A stretch of DNA of 64,000 bases from Mycobacterium sp. URHD0025 (GTDB lineage Bacteria; Actinomycetota; Actinomycetes; Mycobacteriales; Mycobacteriaceae): the NCBI RefSeq assembly GCF_000426065.1, contig NZ_KE384491.1:460280-524279 (forward strand), read 5' to 3'. Shown here one piece after another: positions 8,627 to 16,713 of this stretch (position 1 is the stretch's first letter; each line of letters begins with the position of its first letter). A program made the position numbers and the translations under genes. The notes under the pieces are model-generated. The model was not told the DNA's origin. It did no database searches and worked only from the letters and a program-made list of their open reading frames with translations.

Positions 8627-9316
8627 TCAGCTCAGCAGCGCCGCCACGGCGGACCGCGGGACGTTGGCCTGGCTGGCTCCGGCGGCTTCCGGCAGCAGCT
8701 CACCCTGCCCGAAGAAGAAGATCACCGAGTCGTCGGTGATCGCGAAGTTCTGATAATGCGCGGGGTCCAGGCCGATACTCGGCGCGATGGCCTGTTCGAC
8801 GCCCGACTGCTTCTGCAATTCGCGCTGCACGATCGGGAAGATCACGTCCAACGGCTTGGAGCCCGGCTTGAACAGAGTGTCGAAGGTGATGGGCGCCCGC
8901 GTGGTCACGTTGTAGTTGAACGTCTTGTACCAGGTCTGCGGATGCGCGCCGCCGACATTCTGGTACACCTCGAACACCAGGCTCTGGGTACGCGGCGGCG
9001 TTCCGGAACTGTAGGCGGTGCCCCTGGCATCCAGCACGTAGGGCTGATCGCGTGAGCCGGGCATGTCCGAGACGTTGACGAAACCGTCGCGGGTCTGGGT
9101 CAGGTATCCGGCGACCGACTGCTGATCGGGATAGTCGGTCGGGAACGTGTAATCCAGTGTGTAGGTGGCATTGGCGGTGTGCACCTGGCAGATCTGGTCG
9201 GCGCCGACGGTGCCACCGAGGTCGGCGCAAGCCGACTGCGCAGCTGCCACCGGCATACCGAGCCAGCCGAGCAGCGCACCGGCCGCCAGCAGCGCTGTCA
9301 CAGGGGGAATTCGCAT
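8627..9316 (-). CDS. Exported RsiV/DUF3298-type protein (Rv3036c, TB22.2-like)
   Basis: Secreted protein of 229 residues with an obvious signal peptide (MRIPPVTALLAAGALLGWLG, cleavage near AAA-QS). The mature region has the DUF3298 pattern: an extended NYNVTTRAPITFDTLFKPG segment and a C-terminal NFAITDDSVIFFFGQGELLPEAAG stretch. Its length matches TB22.2 of M. tuberculosis (230 residues), a culture-filtrate protein that has been called a putative esterase; no GxSxG motif is visible here. It converges with the lipoprotein gene with only 5 bases between the ends. Confidence 0.8.
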   Translation of the reverse strand: MRIPPVTALLAAGALLGWLGMPVAAAQSACADLGGTVGADQICQVHTANATYTLDYTFPTDYPDQQSVAGYLTQTRDGFVNVSDMPGSRDQPYVLDARGTAYSSGTPPRTQSLVFEVYQNVGGAHPQTWYKTFNYNVTTRAPITFDTLFKPGSKPLDVIFPIVQRELQKQSGVEQAIAPSIGLDPAHYQNFAITDDSVIFFFGQGELLPEAAGASQANVPRSAVAALLS

Positions 9317-9390
9317 CGTCAGTCGTCCTCGCAGGCGATCAACTCACACCGGTGGATCCACCGGCGTGTCTCGTTCAGGGTACGTGGCCG

Positions 9391-10563
9391 TTATCGCGAT
9401 GGGCGACAAATGAATGCCGTTGCCCGGCTGGACGCCCCGGAACCGAGCCGCGCGATCACCACCGCCAGGTGCTCGGTGCCGCGCAGCCGCATCCGGGCCC
9501 GCAACGCATCGGGATCCACGTCGAGGCCACGAACCAGGATCTCCAGCGCTCCCACCGACCGGGCCGTCAACGCCGCCCGCAACCGCCGCTCCTGGAAATG
9601 CAGCTGTTCGAGCACCTCGAAACCGCGGACCCCGGCGGGCAACTCGTCACCGGACAGGTAGGCGATGTCGGGGTCGAGCTGCCACAGGCCGTGCCGCGCC
9701 GCGTAGTGGCGGACCAGCCCGGCCCGCACCACCGCGCCGTCGGGATCGACGATCCAGCGCCCGGCTGCGGCGACCGGACAGTCATCGGTCTCGGCGTCGC
9801 TGATCTGCTCCCCGGTGTCGAGCATCGTGGCCCGCCGGAGCACACCGGGTTCGGTCAGGCCCGGAGACCACAGGCAGGCTTCGCGCACGCTGCCGCCGGC
9901 CGATGTCACTTCGATCTCGCCGGCAAACCCCATCTTGGTCAGCTCGTCGAAATCGATTCCAGGAGCACACTTCACCACGAGGTCCCTGTCGCGGTAGACG
10001 TCCAGCACGGCGTCGAGTGCCGGGGTGTAGGCACGGGGGTCGAAGCGGCGCCGCCCGCCGGAGCGGCGGGCCGGGTCGATGATCACCACGGTGTCGCGGG
10101 TGACCGGTGCGAGGGCGTCGGCCCGGCACAGTGGGACACCGGGGCCGCCGTCATCCAGATTGTGCGCGGCCATCGCCAACCGCACCGGATCGAGGTCGCT
10201 GCCGACCAGCTGTGCAGTGCAATCACGCAGTGCCACAAGCTCAGTGCCGATCGAGCAGGTGGCGTCGTGCACCTTGGCCCCGGCCAGTCTCCTGGCCCGG
10301 TGCGCGGCCACCGGTGCGGCCGTGGCCTGTTGCAGCGCCTCGTCGGTGAACAGCCATCGATCCGCGTCGTCGAACTTGGCCCGCGCTCTCCTGCGCAGTT
10401 GGACGGTTTCCACGAGCACCGTCGCGTGATCGCCGAACTGTGCTCGCACAGAGGCGATGTCGTTGATCAGGCTGGCTCCGGTGAGGCGGCGCTCGGCCAC
10501 CTCACCCAAGGCTCGGGTTCCCGCCTCAGATCGCAGGTACGCGACGTGGGTGAGTTCGAAAAT
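9391..10563 (-). CDS. THUMP-like class I methyltransferase (Rv3037c-like), probable ATT start
   Basis: Predicted RNA or small-molecule methyltransferase. Motif I region is HDATCSIGTELVAL, followed by LVGSDLDPVRLAMAAHNL, and the catalytic-type IIDPARRSGG motif of THUMP-like SAM enzymes; the C-terminal part carries the THUMP-like fold. ATG/GTG/TTG starts give only shorter proteins (TTG 10509, starting MGEVAERR). The frame stays open for 18 more codons (FELTHVAYLRSEAGTRAL), bounded by an in-frame TAG at 10566; the only near-cognate initiation codon giving the full domain is the ATT at 10563, 12 bases after the preceding gene's stop, with GAGGGG upstream. Operon with the two genes upstream. Confidence 0.7.
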   Translation of the reverse strand: MFELTHVAYLRSEAGTRALGEVAERRLTGASLINDIASVRAQFGDHATVLVETVQLRRRARAKFDDADRWLFTDEALQQATAAPVAAHRARRLAGAKVHDATCSIGTELVALRDCTAQLVGSDLDPVRLAMAAHNLDDGGPGVPLCRADALAPVTRDTVVIIDPARRSGGRRRFDPRAYTPALDAVLDVYRDRDLVVKCAPGIDFDELTKMGFAGEIEVTSAGGSVREACLWSPGLTEPGVLRRATMLDTGEQISDAETDDCPVAAAGRWIVDPDGAVVRAGLVRHYAARHGLWQLDPDIAYLSGDELPAGVRGFEVLEQLHFQERRLRAALTARSVGALEILVRGLDVDPDALRARMRLRGTEHLAVVIARLGSGASSRATAFICRPSR

Positions 10564-10575
10564 CTACCCCACCCC

Positions 10576-11589
10576 TCAGGAAGGCTTAACTCCCGTGACC
10601 ATCACGTTGTAGAACCAGCCCTTGGGCACCATGCGGCGCCACACGTTGGCGTCGACCCAGCTCAGCGTCGTCCAGCTCCCGAATGCGAACTTGGCCCAAC
10701 CCCAGCCCAGGCGCCCGGGCGGCACCGCGGCCTCGAAGGTACGCACCGGCCAGCCCAGCATCGCCGCGGTGAATTCCTCGCTGGCGGTGCGTACTTCGAC
10801 CGCACCGGCATTGACGGCCATCCGCTCCAGATCCGCGGGGTCGAAGGTGTGGAGGTCGACGACGGCTTCCAGCGCCGCGGCGCGGGAGGATTCGTCGAGT
10901 TCGGCCTGGGGCCGGCGCCAGCCGCTGAGCCACGGCAGCTTGGTCAGGCTGGTGGTGGCGTGCCAGGTGAGCGTCGAGAGTTCGCGGGCGTATTTGTTGC
11001 CGACCGTGGTGGGCTCACCGGCGAACACGAAACGGCCGCCGGGCTTGAGCACCCGGACCACCTCGCGCAACGACAGTTCGACGTCCGGGATGTGGTGCAG
11101 CACGGCGTGCCCGACTACCAGGTCGAAGGTGTTGTCCTCGTACGGGATGCCCTCGGCGTCGGCGACCCGCCCGTCGATGTCCAGGCCCAGCGACTGACCG
11201 TTGCGGGTCGCGACCTTGACCATGCCCGGGGACAGGTCGGTCACCGACCCGCGCCGTGCGACACCGGACTGGACCAGGTTGAGCAGGAAGAACCCGGTGC
11301 CGCAGCCCAGCTCCAAGGCCCGGTCGTAGGGCAGCTCGCGCTGCTCGGATTCGGGGACGATGGCGTCGAACCGGCCGCGGGCGTAATCGATGCACCGCTG
11401 GTCGTAGGAGATCGACCACTTGTCGTCGTAGGTCTCGGCCTCCCAGTCGTGGTACAGCACCTGTGCCAGCTTGCTGTCGTGCATCGCCGCCTCGACCTGT
11501 TCGGCTGTGGCGTGCGGGTTAGGAGTCGGCATGCCAGCTACATCGACCGCCGCGTCAACGTCGGCGCCGGAGTCCTTGATGTCAGTCAT
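10576..11589 (-). CDS. Class I SAM-dependent methyltransferase (Rv3038c-like)
   Basis: Methyltransferase of 337 residues. Motif I is ELGCGTGFFLLNL (about residue 100), strand 2 reads SVTDLSPGMVKVA, motif IV is VGHAVLHHIPDVE and the VLKPGGRF turn is present: the UbiE/COQ5-like layout. The acidic N-terminal tail lacks a signal. Start ATG 11589 (MTDIKDSGAD) is preferred; upstream in-frame sequence is antisense to the next gene's end. Substrate unknown. It lies in a minus-strand run with echA17 and the Nudix and ABC genes, in the same order as in M. tuberculosis. Confidence 0.85.
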   Translation of the reverse strand: MTDIKDSGADVDAAVDVAGMPTPNPHATAEQVEAAMHDSKLAQVLYHDWEAETYDDKWSISYDQRCIDYARGRFDAIVPESEQRELPYDRALELGCGTGFFLLNLVQSGVARRGSVTDLSPGMVKVATRNGQSLGLDIDGRVADAEGIPYEDNTFDLVVGHAVLHHIPDVELSLREVVRVLKPGGRFVFAGEPTTVGNKYARELSTLTWHATTSLTKLPWLSGWRRPQAELDESSRAAALEAVVDLHTFDPADLERMAVNAGAVEVRTASEEFTAAMLGWPVRTFEAAVPPGRLGWGWAKFAFGSWTTLSWVDANVWRRMVPKGWFYNVMVTGVKPS

Positions 11590-11623
11590 GCAGGGCAGCC
11601 TAACGGCCCGGGCGGGGTGGGCG

Positions 11624-12295
11624 TCAGGGCCGGTCCACCAGTCCGTCGACGGCGGCCTTCGCCGCGGCCAGCACCTCCACCGGGTGGTCGAGGAATCGCC
11701 GGGCCCAGGCCAGCGCCTCGTCGTAGACGTGGTCGGGCGCCACCATCTGATCGATGAGGCCGAGTTCCAGTGCCTCCTCGGCGCCGACGAACCGGCCGCT
11801 GTACACCAGTTCCTTGGCCTTGCTGCCCCCGATGACCTGGGCCAGCCGCGCACCGCCCCCGGCCCGGGGCGCGAGCCCGGCCAGGATCTCGGTGGCCCCG
11901 AATTTGACGTTGTCGCCGCTGACCCGCCAATCGGCGGCCATCGCCAGGCCCAGTCCGCTGCCCAGCGCGTAACCGGTGATGGCGGCCACCGTGGGTTTGG
12001 GGATCGCGGCCACCGCTTCGATGCACTGGCGAAGCGCCGCGTCAGCGGCGGCGGCCTCGCCGGTGTTCAGTGTGCGCAGCTCGGGAACGTCGTCTCCGGC
12101 GCAGAAGATCTCGTGCCCGCCGAACAGGATGACCGCCGAGATGTCGGTGCGCTCGCCGAGCTCGTGGGCCGCCGCGATGATCTCGCGGTACATCTGCCGG
12201 GTCAGCGCGTTGGTGGGAGGTCGCGACAGCATCAGGGTGCCGACGCGGTCCTGCTCCGGCGTCACCCCGGTGATCGCCCGGACGAACTCGTTCAC
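11624..12295 (-). CDS. echA17: Enoyl-CoA hydratase/isomerase family protein
   Basis: Crotonase-fold protein of 223 residues, orthologue of EchA17 (Rv3039c). The oxyanion-hole segment FCAGDDVPEL and the second loop GYALGSGLGLAMAADWRVSG are intact. Both hydratase glutamates have equivalents: one in FGATEILAGLAP and one in AKELVYSGR, so hydration of 2-enoyl-CoA is plausible. Slightly short because the C-terminal helix is abbreviated. The GTG start overlaps the Nudix stop as GTGA, implying coupled translation. Acts in the cytoplasm; substrate chain length unknown. Confidence 0.85.
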   Translation of the reverse strand: MNEFVRAITGVTPEQDRVGTLMLSRPPTNALTRQMYREIIAAAHELGERTDISAVILFGGHEIFCAGDDVPELRTLNTGEAAAADAALRQCIEAVAAIPKPTVAAITGYALGSGLGLAMAADWRVSGDNVKFGATEILAGLAPRAGGGARLAQVIGGSKAKELVYSGRFVGAEEALELGLIDQMVAPDHVYDEALAWARRFLDHPVEVLAAAKAAVDGLVDRP

Positions 12296-13170
12296 TGGCT
12301 CGATTCCCCGGTCGCCGCACCCCTGCCCAGCGGCGCCCGATGGTTCCTGGCGGCGTTGTAGCGGCCGCTGTCGAAGAACTCGATCTGCCAACTCCCTTCG
12401 CCGAGGGAGAGGTTCGGTTCGGTGGCGACGATCTTGCGTTCGGTGGCCAGGACGTCGGCGACGGAACGCCCGCTGAGTGAATTGAGCTGGGTCCAGGTGG
12501 GTGGCAGCAGGAACGAATTGCCCTGCTCGAAGTCGTCGAGTCCGGCCTGCGGAGTGCTCCAGAAGGCGCGGTCGGTTTCGGTGTTCTCGCCGTCGGCCCG
12601 CTGTCCCTCGGGCAGTGCGCCGACGAAGAAGAAGGTGTCGTAGCGCCGAGTGCGCTCCTCTTTGGGCGTGATCCAGTTGTCCCACGGCCGCAGCAGGTCG
12701 GCGCGCAGCACGAGTTTCTCGTCGCGCAGGAAGTCGGCGAACGACAGCGAGTGGTTGGCCAGCGCGGCACGCGCTTCGCCGTAGACGGAGGCATCGGACA
12801 CGATGCCCGGGTCTCCCGTTCCGCTGGCGGGCCCGGCGAACAGGACCCCGGACTCCTCGAAGGTCTCCCGGGCCGCGGCGCACACCAGCGCCTCGGCCAG
12901 CCCGGTGTCCACGCCGAGACGCTGCGCCCACCAGTCCGGTCCGGGACCGAACCAGGCGATGTCGGCATTGCGGTCGCGGTCGTCGACTCCCCCGCCCGGG
13001 AACACCATCACCCCGGCGACGAACTCCATCGCCGCGTGCCTGCGCATCATGAACACTTCGACCGAATCGGCGGCGTCGCGGATCAGCATCACCGTCGCGG
13101 CCGGCCGGGGCACCAGTGGATCGTCGGTGCTAGTCGGCTCCTCGCGCGAGCGCTCGTCACTCTTGCTCAT
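12292..13170 (-). CDS. NUDT19-type Nudix hydrolase with split Nudix box
   Basis: Protein of 292 residues, Rv3040c-like. The Nudix motif is interrupted: the glycine part FPGGGVDD is separated by about 45 residues from the catalytic helix RETFEESGVLFAG (REx2EExG). This is the layout of the RP2/NUDT19 group, which hydrolyses CoA and acyl-CoA derivatives; that activity is family knowledge, not shown here. A strong AGGAGG lies five bases before the ATG, which overlaps the upstream ABC stop as ATGA. Its position beside an enoyl-CoA hydratase fits a CoA-related role. Confidence 0.85.
   Translation of the reverse strand: MSKSDERSREEPTSTDDPLVPRPAATVMLIRDAADSVEVFMMRRHAAMEFVAGVMVFPGGGVDDRDRNADIAWFGPGPDWWAQRLGVDTGLAEALVCAAARETFEESGVLFAGPASGTGDPGIVSDASVYGEARAALANHSLSFADFLRDEKLVLRADLLRPWDNWITPKEERTRRYDTFFFVGALPEGQRADGENTETDRAFWSTPQAGLDDFEQGNSFLLPPTWTQLNSLSGRSVADVLATERKIVATEPNLSLGEGSWQIEFFDSGRYNAARNHRAPLGRGAATGESSQ
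13133..13158. repeat. 26-base repeat, copy 1, inside the Nudix 5' coding region
   Basis: A 26-base segment containing the self-complementary core CGCGCGAGCGCT recurs at 14682-14707 with one difference. Both copies lie at the N-terminal coding end of a minus-strand gene and encode a SREEPT peptide. Confidence 0.6.
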
Positions 13171-14036
13171 TCACGCCTCCTGTGCGCCGCACGGCTCCTG
13201 GTCCGCCGGGCGAAGTAGCGCCCGTCGATGACATCCAGTGCGATCGACTGACCGAACGCCTTGGACAGGTTCTCAGCAGTCAACACCTCGGTCAGTAGAC
13301 CGGAGGCAACCGCCTTGCCCTCCGACAGGATCAGCGCATGGCTGAATCCGACCGGAATCTCCTCGACATGATGGGTGACCAGCACCATCGCCGGCGCATC
13401 GGGGTCGGCGGCCAGGTCGGTCAGCCGCGCCACCAGGTCTTCGCGGCCGCCGAGATCGAGGCCGGCTGCCGGTTCGTCGAGCAGCAGTAGTTCGGGGTCG
13501 GTCATCAGCGACCTGGCGATCAGGACGCGTTTGCGTTCGCCTTCTGACAGCGTTCCGTAGGTCCGCTCGGCGAGGTGTTCGGCGCCGACGCTTTCCAGCA
13601 TGTCCACGGCCTGGGCATAGTCGACATCCTCGTAGTCCTCACGCCACCGGCCCAGCACGGCGTAGCCGGCCGACACCACGAGGTCGCGCACCACCTCGCT
13701 GTCGGGGATCCGCTGTGACAGCGCCGAACTGCTGAGGCCGACCCGGGCCCGCAACTCGGCCATGTCGGTGCGGCCCAGCCGTTCACCGAGCACGTAGGCC
13801 GTGCCCGACGAGGGATGTTCGGTGGCGGCGGCGATCCGCAGCAGTGAGGTCTTACCGGCTCCGTTGGGGCCGATCACCACCCAGCGTTCGTCGAGTTCGA
13901 CGGTCCAGGTGATGGGCCCGACGAGCGTGCTGCCGCCTCGTCGCAGGGTCACCCTGGCGAAGTCGATCAACAGGTCTGGGTCGGTTCCGTCTCCGTCATC
14001 GCTGATTGTCGAGTCGGTGCGTTCCCCTGAGGCCAC
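13167..14036 (-). CDS. ABC transporter ATP-binding protein (Rv3041c-like)
   Basis: Stand-alone ABC ATPase. Walker A GPNGAGKTS (about residue 58), signature LSEGERKRVL, Walker B LLLLDEPAAGLD and the switch His in VLVTHHVEE are all intact. No cognate permease is adjacent, as in M. tuberculosis, unless the YczE-like membrane protein upstream is a partner. The GTG at 14036 makes a 70-base overlap with the upstream gene; a TTG at 13970, overlapping that gene's stop as TTGA, would remove a 22-residue acidic leader and is an alternative start. Substrate unknown. Confidence 0.85.
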   Translation of the reverse strand: MASGERTDSTISDDGDGTDPDLLIDFARVTLRRGGSTLVGPITWTVELDERWVVIGPNGAGKTSLLRIAAATEHPSSGTAYVLGERLGRTDMAELRARVGLSSSALSQRIPDSEVVRDLVVSAGYAVLGRWREDYEDVDYAQAVDMLESVGAEHLAERTYGTLSEGERKRVLIARSLMTDPELLLLDEPAAGLDLGGREDLVARLTDLAADPDAPAMVLVTHHVEEIPVGFSHALILSEGKAVASGLLTEVLTAENLSKAFGQSIALDVIDGRYFARRTRSRAAHRRRE

Positions 14037-14713
14037 TCGCTCATCGTAGTGACCGGGTCGCGGTCCGCTCGGGCACGCCTGCCGCTGAAATCATGGAACA
14101 ACAGCGACCGCGGGGTGAGCCGCAGGAACAGCTGCACGAGCGGCCCGATCCCGAACGCGTAGACCAGCGTGCCGATCCCGACCGTGCCACCCATCAGCCA
14201 GCCCACCGCCAGCACGGTCGCCTCGATTCCGGTGCGCACGAGCCGCACCGACAACCCCGTGCGGGCGACGAGTCCGGTCATCAGTCCGTCCCGGGGTCCG
14301 GGACCCAGGCCGGCACCGATGTAGAGCACGGTGCTGATGGCGTTGAGCACGACGGCGCCGATCATCATCGCGATGCGTACCGGCAGCGCCGCCGGTGCCG
14401 GAAGTACCGCGAGCGCGGCGTCGACGGTGACGGCGATGACGATCACGTTGGCGACGGTCCCGATACCGGGCCGGTTCCGCAGCGGGATCCAGGCCAGTAG
14501 CACGACGACGCCGACGACGGCCGAGGCCATCCCGAGGGACAGGGGCGTGTGCCGGGTCAGGCCCTGATGGAAGACATCCCACGGGTCGAGTCCCAGCCCG
14601 GCGCGCACCATCATCGCCATCGATACGCCGTAGCCGCACAGGCCGATCAGCAGCAGGCAGGCGCGTTTCAGCGCGTGTCCGGTCGGCTCCTCGCGCGAGC
14701 GCTTGTCGGTCAT
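13967..14713 (-). CDS. YczE/YitT-like integral membrane protein
   Basis: Protein of 248 residues with about five or six hydrophobic helices and the family signature RAGLGLDPWDVFHQGL near the first helix, repeated in spirit as IGAGLGPGPRDGLMTGL in the middle: the two-repeat YczE layout. Known from comparative genomics: yczE genes are commonly divergent from MocR-type yczR regulators, exactly as here. Transport substrate is unknown. The ATG start overlaps the preceding 48-codon gene (ATGA), and the 3' end overlaps the ABC gene by up to 70 bases, giving it an unusual polar tail of about 40 residues. Confidence 0.8.
   Translation of the reverse strand: MTDKRSREEPTGHALKRACLLLIGLCGYGVSMAMMVRAGLGLDPWDVFHQGLTRHTPLSLGMASAVVGVVVLLAWIPLRNRPGIGTVANVIVIAVTVDAALAVLPAPAALPVRIAMMIGAVVLNAISTVLYIGAGLGPGPRDGLMTGLVARTGLSVRLVRTGIEATVLAVGWLMGGTVGIGTLVYAFGIGPLVQLFLRLTPRSLLFHDFSGRRARADRDPVTTMSEWPQGNAPTRQSAMTETEPTQTC
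14682..14707. repeat. 26-base repeat, copy 2, inside the yczE-like 5' coding region
   Basis: Identical to 13133-13158 except for one C-to-T change. A looser relative occurs at 28984-29006, again just before a start codon. Suggests a dispersed short element that has become part of gene starts. Confidence 0.6.
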
Positions 14714-14856
14714 GAGTGGTGCTGGAATCGCAGCCGGATCAGCTCCAGCTCACGCCGGACCCGTTCCTCGTCGCGATCCAGGTGTCCGTCCGGTCCCTGC
14801 CAGCTGAACGCCCGGGCCAGTGAATCAGCCAATCGAGATAGCCACTTCGGTTGCAT
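14710..14856 (-). CDS. 48-residue small protein upstream of yczE-like gene
   Basis: Small, highly charged, predicted helical protein starting MQPKWLSRLADSLARAFSW and ending FQHHS; a 19-residue amphipathic first half is followed by an arginine/glutamate-rich helix. ATG 14856 was chosen because it starts just after the short divergent promoter region, while the longer frame would run into the MocR gene. Its stop overlaps the yczE-like ATG. Not recognised; could be a leader peptide or a small partner of the membrane protein. Confidence 0.5.
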   Translation of the reverse strand: MQPKWLSRLADSLARAFSWQGPDGHLDRDEERVRRELELIRLRFQHHS

Positions 14857-14895
14857 GACGTCATTTTCACGGCGATCTGGCTTGCCTTTCAATAT

Positions 14896-14913
14896 CCAGT
14901 CAGCCCATACTGG
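14896..14913. promoter_or_regulatory. Candidate MocR operator CCAGT-N8-ACTGG
   Basis: In the 64-base gap between the divergent small-protein/yczE-like genes and the MocR gene lies an inverted repeat CCAGT-N8-ACTGG, with a further CTGG at 14877-14880, giving both inverted and direct arrangements. MocR/GntR operators are often such repeats. Inference only. Confidence 0.4.
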
Positions 14914-14920
14914 CCTTATT

Positions 14921-16360
14921 ATGTCAGCAGATATGGCGGCCAGAGCCCTCGATGTGGACCTGCTGGCTCGCGAACTGGGCAACTGGCGTACTTCCAGCCA
15001 AAGTGGCCCTGCCTACTTGGGCCTGGCCGACGCCATCCGGCTGCTGATCGTGGACGGCCGGGTTCCTGTCGGGTCACGCATTCCCAGCGAACGCGCGCTG
15101 GCCGAGGCACTGCGGGTCTCGCGCACCACAGTCACCGCGGCCTTCGCGCAGCTGCGCGACGACGGTTACCTTCACGCCCGCCGGGGAGCCCGCAGCATCA
15201 CCGCCCTGCCGGACGCCGGCCACATCCAGCTCGACGCGACCACCCCGACGGTCAGCCTGGCCGCCGCTGCGCTGTCCGCACCCGGCACCGCTGTGCTGGA
15301 GGCGTTCGCCGAGGCCGCCCGTGACATTGCCCCGTATCTCCGCGAGCCGGGCCACGAACTGATGGGCGTCGGCCCGCTGCGAGCGGCGATAGCCGAAAGG
15401 TATTGCACCAGAGGGCTTCCCACTGACCCGAGCCAGATCATGGTGACCAGCGGGGCCCAGCATGCGATCGGTCTGATCCTGGCCAGCCACACCCAGCCCG
15501 GTGACCGGGTACTTGTCGAGCAACCGACCTATCACGGCGCGCTGTCGGCGATCTCGACCGCGGGTGCGCGGGCGGTGCCGGTCGCGCTCGCCGATGACGG
15601 CTGGGAGCTCGACGCGGTTCAGGCCGCCTTGCGGCAACTCGCCCCGAGCCTGGCCTACCTGGTTCCCGACAGCCACAACCCGACCGGGTTCACGTTGCCT
15701 GTCGCGGAACGAAAACGGTTGGGGCAGATCATTTCCGACACTCGCACCCGTACCATAGTCGACGAGTCGATCGTCGACATGTGGATCGATGCGGAGCCGC
15801 CCGAACCGCTGGCGGCCTCGGTATCGCGCAACGATCTGGTGCTGACCATCGGTTCGATGTCGAAATCGTTCTGGGGTGGTCTGCGGGTCGGCTGGATTCG
15901 CGCCGAACGCGCCACGCTGGCCACCATTGCCGCGATCCGCCCTTCGGTGGATCTCGGGACCCCGATCCTCGAACAACTCGCCGCGGCAAAGCTGCTCGCG
16001 ATGCACGACGAGGTGCTACCGGAGCGGCGCGAGACGCTGCTGGCCCGTCGCGAGTTCCTGGTGGCGCTGCTGGCCCGTGAACTGCCGGACTGGCAGCCCG
16101 GGCGCGGGCGGGGCGGAATGTCGCTGTGGGTGAAGCTGCCTGCGCCGATGAGTACCGCGCTGTCGGCTGCCGCGATGCGGCTCGGTCTGGATGTGCCCGC
16201 GGGCCCGCGGTTCGGGGTGGACGGCACGCTGGAGCGGTTCATCCGGCTGCCCTACGCGCTGCCGGAACCCGAACTCGAAGAGGCGGTGCAACTTTTGGCG
16301 CGAGCCTGGCACAGCATCACCGGCACTCTCAGCGCACAGCCCCGGACTTTGGTGGTCTAG
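14921..16360 (+). CDS. MocR-type (YczR-like) GntR/aminotransferase regulator
   Basis: Transcription factor of 479 residues with an N-terminal GntR winged helix (residues about 25-95; VGSRIPSERALAEALRVSRTTVTAAFAQL) fused to a fold type I aminotransferase-like domain. PLP-binding residues are visible: SHNPTG (Asn), the internal-aldimine lysine in TIGSMSKSFWGGLRVGW, and the C-terminal Arg in ERFIRLPYALPE. Start ATG 14921; a second in-frame ATG at 14933 is possible. It is divergent from the yczE-like unit and most likely controls it, using PLP or an amino compound as effector (family knowledge plus inference). Confidence 0.88.
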   Translation: MSADMAARALDVDLLARELGNWRTSSQSGPAYLGLADAIRLLIVDGRVPVGSRIPSERALAEALRVSRTTVTAAFAQLRDDGYLHARRGARSITALPDAGHIQLDATTPTVSLAAAALSAPGTAVLEAFAEAARDIAPYLREPGHELMGVGPLRAAIAERYCTRGLPTDPSQIMVTSGAQHAIGLILASHTQPGDRVLVEQPTYHGALSAISTAGARAVPVALADDGWELDAVQAALRQLAPSLAYLVPDSHNPTGFTLPVAERKRLGQIISDTRTRTIVDESIVDMWIDAEPPEPLAASVSRNDLVLTIGSMSKSFWGGLRVGWIRAERATLATIAAIRPSVDLGTPILEQLAAAKLLAMHDEVLPERRETLLARREFLVALLARELPDWQPGRGRGGMSLWVKLPAPMSTALSAAAMRLGLDVPAGPRFGVDGTLERFIRLPYALPEPELEEAVQLLARAWHSITGTLSAQPRTLVV

Positions 16361-16369
16361 CCGCGGGCC

Positions 16370-16675
16370 TTACGGCTGCTGCGTCATCGCGTAGCAGGTG
16401 CTGTAATGCTCGATGGTGCAGGGAATTCCGTTCACCGTCGGCAACTGGCCGGGCTGGCTCTGGATGTTGGCTCCCCCGGTGCTGGGCGCCATCACCGGCG
16501 GGGCCACCGCGCCCATCCCGCCGGACGAGCCGGCCACGCACACGCCGTCGAACTTGGTCGCCTTGGTGCCCGACGGGCAACGCTTGGCCTCGGCAGGCGC
16601 CGCGACCGCCAACTGTCCCAGGACTGCGGCAACGGCGAACACGCCAACCACGACCGTGTGCTTCAGGTTCGCCAT
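16370..16675 (-). CDS. Small exported mycobacterial protein
   Basis: Protein of about 101 residues with a clear signal peptide (MANLKHTVVVGVFAVAAVLGQLAVAAPAEA-KR). The mature part is short, Pro/Gly-rich in the middle and has four cysteines (KRCPSG, GVCVAG, IPCTIE, STCYAM), consistent with two disulfides. No enzymatic motif. The ATG at 16675 is preferred over one two codons earlier since the signal begins there. It converges with the MocR gene with a 9-base gap. Function unknown. Confidence 0.7.
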   Translation of the reverse strand: MANLKHTVVVGVFAVAAVLGQLAVAAPAEAKRCPSGTKATKFDGVCVAGSSGGMGAVAPPVMAPSTGGANIQSQPGQLPTVNGIPCTIEHYSTCYAMTQQP

Positions 16676-16713
16676 GCCCACACCCTACTTGAGACCGGGT
16701 TCGCCAGCGTTGT

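Noticed and set aside
9157..11757. 866-codon plus-strand open frame
   Set aside because: Runs antisense through three conserved genes; repetitive composition with no domain.
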